A DNA stretch of 64,000 nt from Baylisascaris procyonis. Lineage: Eukaryota > Nematoda > Chromadorea > Rhabditida > Ascarididae. The stretch spans positions 310,001 to 374,000 of the forward strand of contig JAZARR010000171.1 in assembly GCA_037389465.1 (NCBI GenBank), written 5' to 3'. This document shows positions 62,200-64,000 of this stretch, piece after piece. The number at the start of each line of letters is the position of its first letter. Position 1 is the stretch's first letter. Below the pieces are notes generated by a model. It had not been told where the DNA came from and searched no databases. It saw only the letters and a list, made by a program, of their open reading frames with translations. A program made the position numbers and the translations under genes.

Positions 62200-64000
62200 C
62201 CTTCGTCTGTCTGTCCGTCTGTCAACCTGTCTGTCTGTCTGTCCCTCTGCCTGCCTTTCTGTCTGTCTCTCTGTCAGTATTCTCTGCCTGCCTCCCTGTC
62301 TGTCTGCCCTTCCGTCCGTCTGCGTGTCTGTGTCTGTTCGCCTGCTCGCCTGTATCTATTTCTGTCTCTCTGCCTGTCTGTCTGTTCGTCTCTCTGTCAG
62401 CCCGCCTGTCTGCCTTATCCGCTGTCTGTCTGTACTTCCGTTTCTCTGTCTCTCTTCCCGCCTTTCCCTCCCTTGGTCTATCTGTCCGTCTGCTAACATG
62501 TCTGTCACCCTATCTGTCTGTCTCTCTGTCACTCTGCCTCTCTGCCAGCTTTCCTGTTTGTCTCTAATTCGGTCTGTCTGTCTGTTCGTCTGTCTGTGTC
62601 TATCTGCCTGTCTGTCTGTCTGCCTGCCTCTCTGTCAGTCTGCCTCTGTGCCTGCCTGCCTCTCTGTCTGTCCTTCCATCTGTCTGTTTCTCTGCCTGCC
62701 TCTCCCTCCCTGCGTCCGTCTATCCGTCTGTCAACCTGTCTGCTGTCTGTCATCCTGTCTGTTTGTCTGTCCGCCGATCTGTCAGCCTACCTCTCTGTTA
62801 GCCTCCCTGTTTGTCTGTCCTTCCATCTGCGTCTCTCTGCCTCCCTGTAATTCCCTTCGTCTGTCCCTCCGTCTGTCGACCTGTCTGTCTGTATATCTGT
62901 CTATTTGTCTGTCTGTCTGACTCTTACTCGGCCTCTCTGCCCGCGTCATTGTCTGCCTGTCAATCCCTTCGTCTGTGTCCGTCTGTTAACATGTTTGTCA
63001 GTCTATCTGTCTCTCTGTCAGTCTGCCTCTCTGCTTGCCTCCCTGTCTGTCTGTAATTCCGTCTGTCTGTAATTCCGTCTGTCTGTCTGTCTGTCTGTTC
63101 GCCTGCTCTGTCTACCTGCCTGCCTGTCTGTCTGCATCTCTGTCACTCTGCCTCTGCCTGTCTCCCTGTATGTCTGTCCTTCCGTCTGTCTGCCTCTTTC
63201 CCTGCCATTCCCTCCCTTCGTCTGTCTGCCCGTCTGTTGACCTGCCTGTCTGTCCATCTGCCTCTCTGTCAGTCTGCCCCTCCGCCTGCCTTCCTGCCTT
63301 CATCTGTCTGCCCGTCTGTTAACACGTCTGTCAGTCTATCTGTCTCCCTCTCTGTCAGTCTGCCTCTCTGCCAGCCTCCCTGTCCGCTTGTTATTGCGTC
63401 TGCCTGTCTGTCTGTCTCCCTCTCTGTCAATCTGCCTCTCTGCCTGCCTCCCTGTCTGTCTGTAATTCCGTCTGTCTGTCTGTCTGTCTGTTCGCCTGTC
63501 TGTGTCTACCTGCCTGCATGTCCGTCTGCATCTCTGTCACTCTGCCTCTGCCTCTCTCCCTGTCTGTCTGTCCTTCCGTCTGTCTGCCTCTTTCCCTGCC
63601 ATTCCCTCCCTTCGTCTGTCTGCCCGTCTGTTGACCTGCCTGTTTGTCCATCTGTCTCTCTGTCAGTCTGCCCCTCCGCCTGCCTTCCTGCCTTCATCTG
63701 TCTGTCCGTCTGTTAACACGTCTGTCAGTCTATCTGTCTCCCTCTCTGTCAGTCTGCCTCTCTGCCAGCCTCCCTGTCCGTTTGTTATTGCGTCTGCCTG
63801 TCTGTCTGTCTGTCTCTCTGTCAGTCTGCCTCTCTGCATGCCTGCCTATCTGTCTGTCCTTCCACCTGTCTGTCTCTCTGCCTGCCTGCCCCTCTCTTCG
63901 TCCGTCTGTCCCTCTGTCAACCTCTCTGTCTGTCTGTCTGTCCTTCCGTCCGTCTGTCTTTCTGTTCCTCTGCTCGATTGTCTGTCTGTCTCTCTCTCAG
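62200..64000. repeat. higher-order repeat family B within the array
   Basis: The phrase CCCTTCGTCTGTCTG...CCGTCTGTYRACMYGTC recurs at about 62200, 62470, 62710, 62850, 62970, 63210, 63300, 63600, 63690 and 63900. The block around 63064-63399 is repeated nearly exactly 393-394 bp later (GTTAACACG at 63319 and 63713, TAATTCCGTCTG at 63070 and 63463). Confidence 0.75.

Larger units (their letters stand above)
60122..64000. repeat. degenerate TCTG/TCTGCC satellite array, continues past the window
   Basis: From about 60122 to the end the + strand is made of TCTG, TCTGCC, TGTC and similar variants, almost devoid of A. Because the array lacks TAA, TAG and TGA it is open over long stretches in all + frames (CLSV repeats) and on the minus strand (QTDR repeats). 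The longest artefact spans 60498-62045. Within it are higher-order units. It begins about 475 bases upstream of the last identifiable peptidase exon. Confidence 0.97.

Overview
The window looks like nuclear DNA of a nematode, probably a parasitic species with large introns. It is AT-rich, its splice sites follow the short nematode consensus (TTTCAG or TTGCAG acceptors, GTAAG or GTACG donors), and it carries two multi-exon genes of families typical of worms. I cannot name the species. Intron sizes of 0.35-5 kb argue against Caenorhabditis, where introns are usually short.

Layout. Positions 1-27,800 are mostly AT-rich sequence without a recognisable gene. They hold one good small secreted-peptide ORF (1589-1822), several orphan exon-like segments (11,381; 12,195; 17,816), GC-richer islands and a perfect 104-bp tandem duplication. 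Positions 27,821-42,005 (+) hold a complete seven-exon gene for a two-pore-domain potassium channel of the TASK/KCNK3 type (C. elegans twk-20-like, 381 aa). Both pore filters, the extracellular histidine, the glycosylation sequon and the X-gate motif are intact. Its first intron holds a possible nested antisense ORF resembling the DUF2061 membrane domain, and a perfect 17-bp hairpin. Positions 42,006-54,894 are AT-rich with small repeats and two weak candidates: a hydrophobic ORF at 45,128 and a four-exon secreted-protein model at 47,199-50,271. Positions 54,895-59,647 (-) hold seven exons for the C-terminal catalytic part (about 276 aa) of an M13 (neprilysin-family) zinc metallopeptidase, with HEITH and ENIAD motifs and a CRVW end. 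Its upstream exons are not visible.

From about 60,122 to the window end lies a degenerate TCTG/TCTGCC satellite of at least 3.9 kb with higher-order structure. It sits where the missing 5' part of the peptidase gene should begin. The array is nearly free of A on the + strand, so it has no stop codons and yields long artefactual ORFs (CLSV repeats on +, QTDR repeats on -).

The channel and the peptidase are convergent and about 13 kb apart. One is a background K+ leak channel, the other an ectopeptidase. Both could act in neuromuscular signalling, but nothing in the sequence shows co-regulation.
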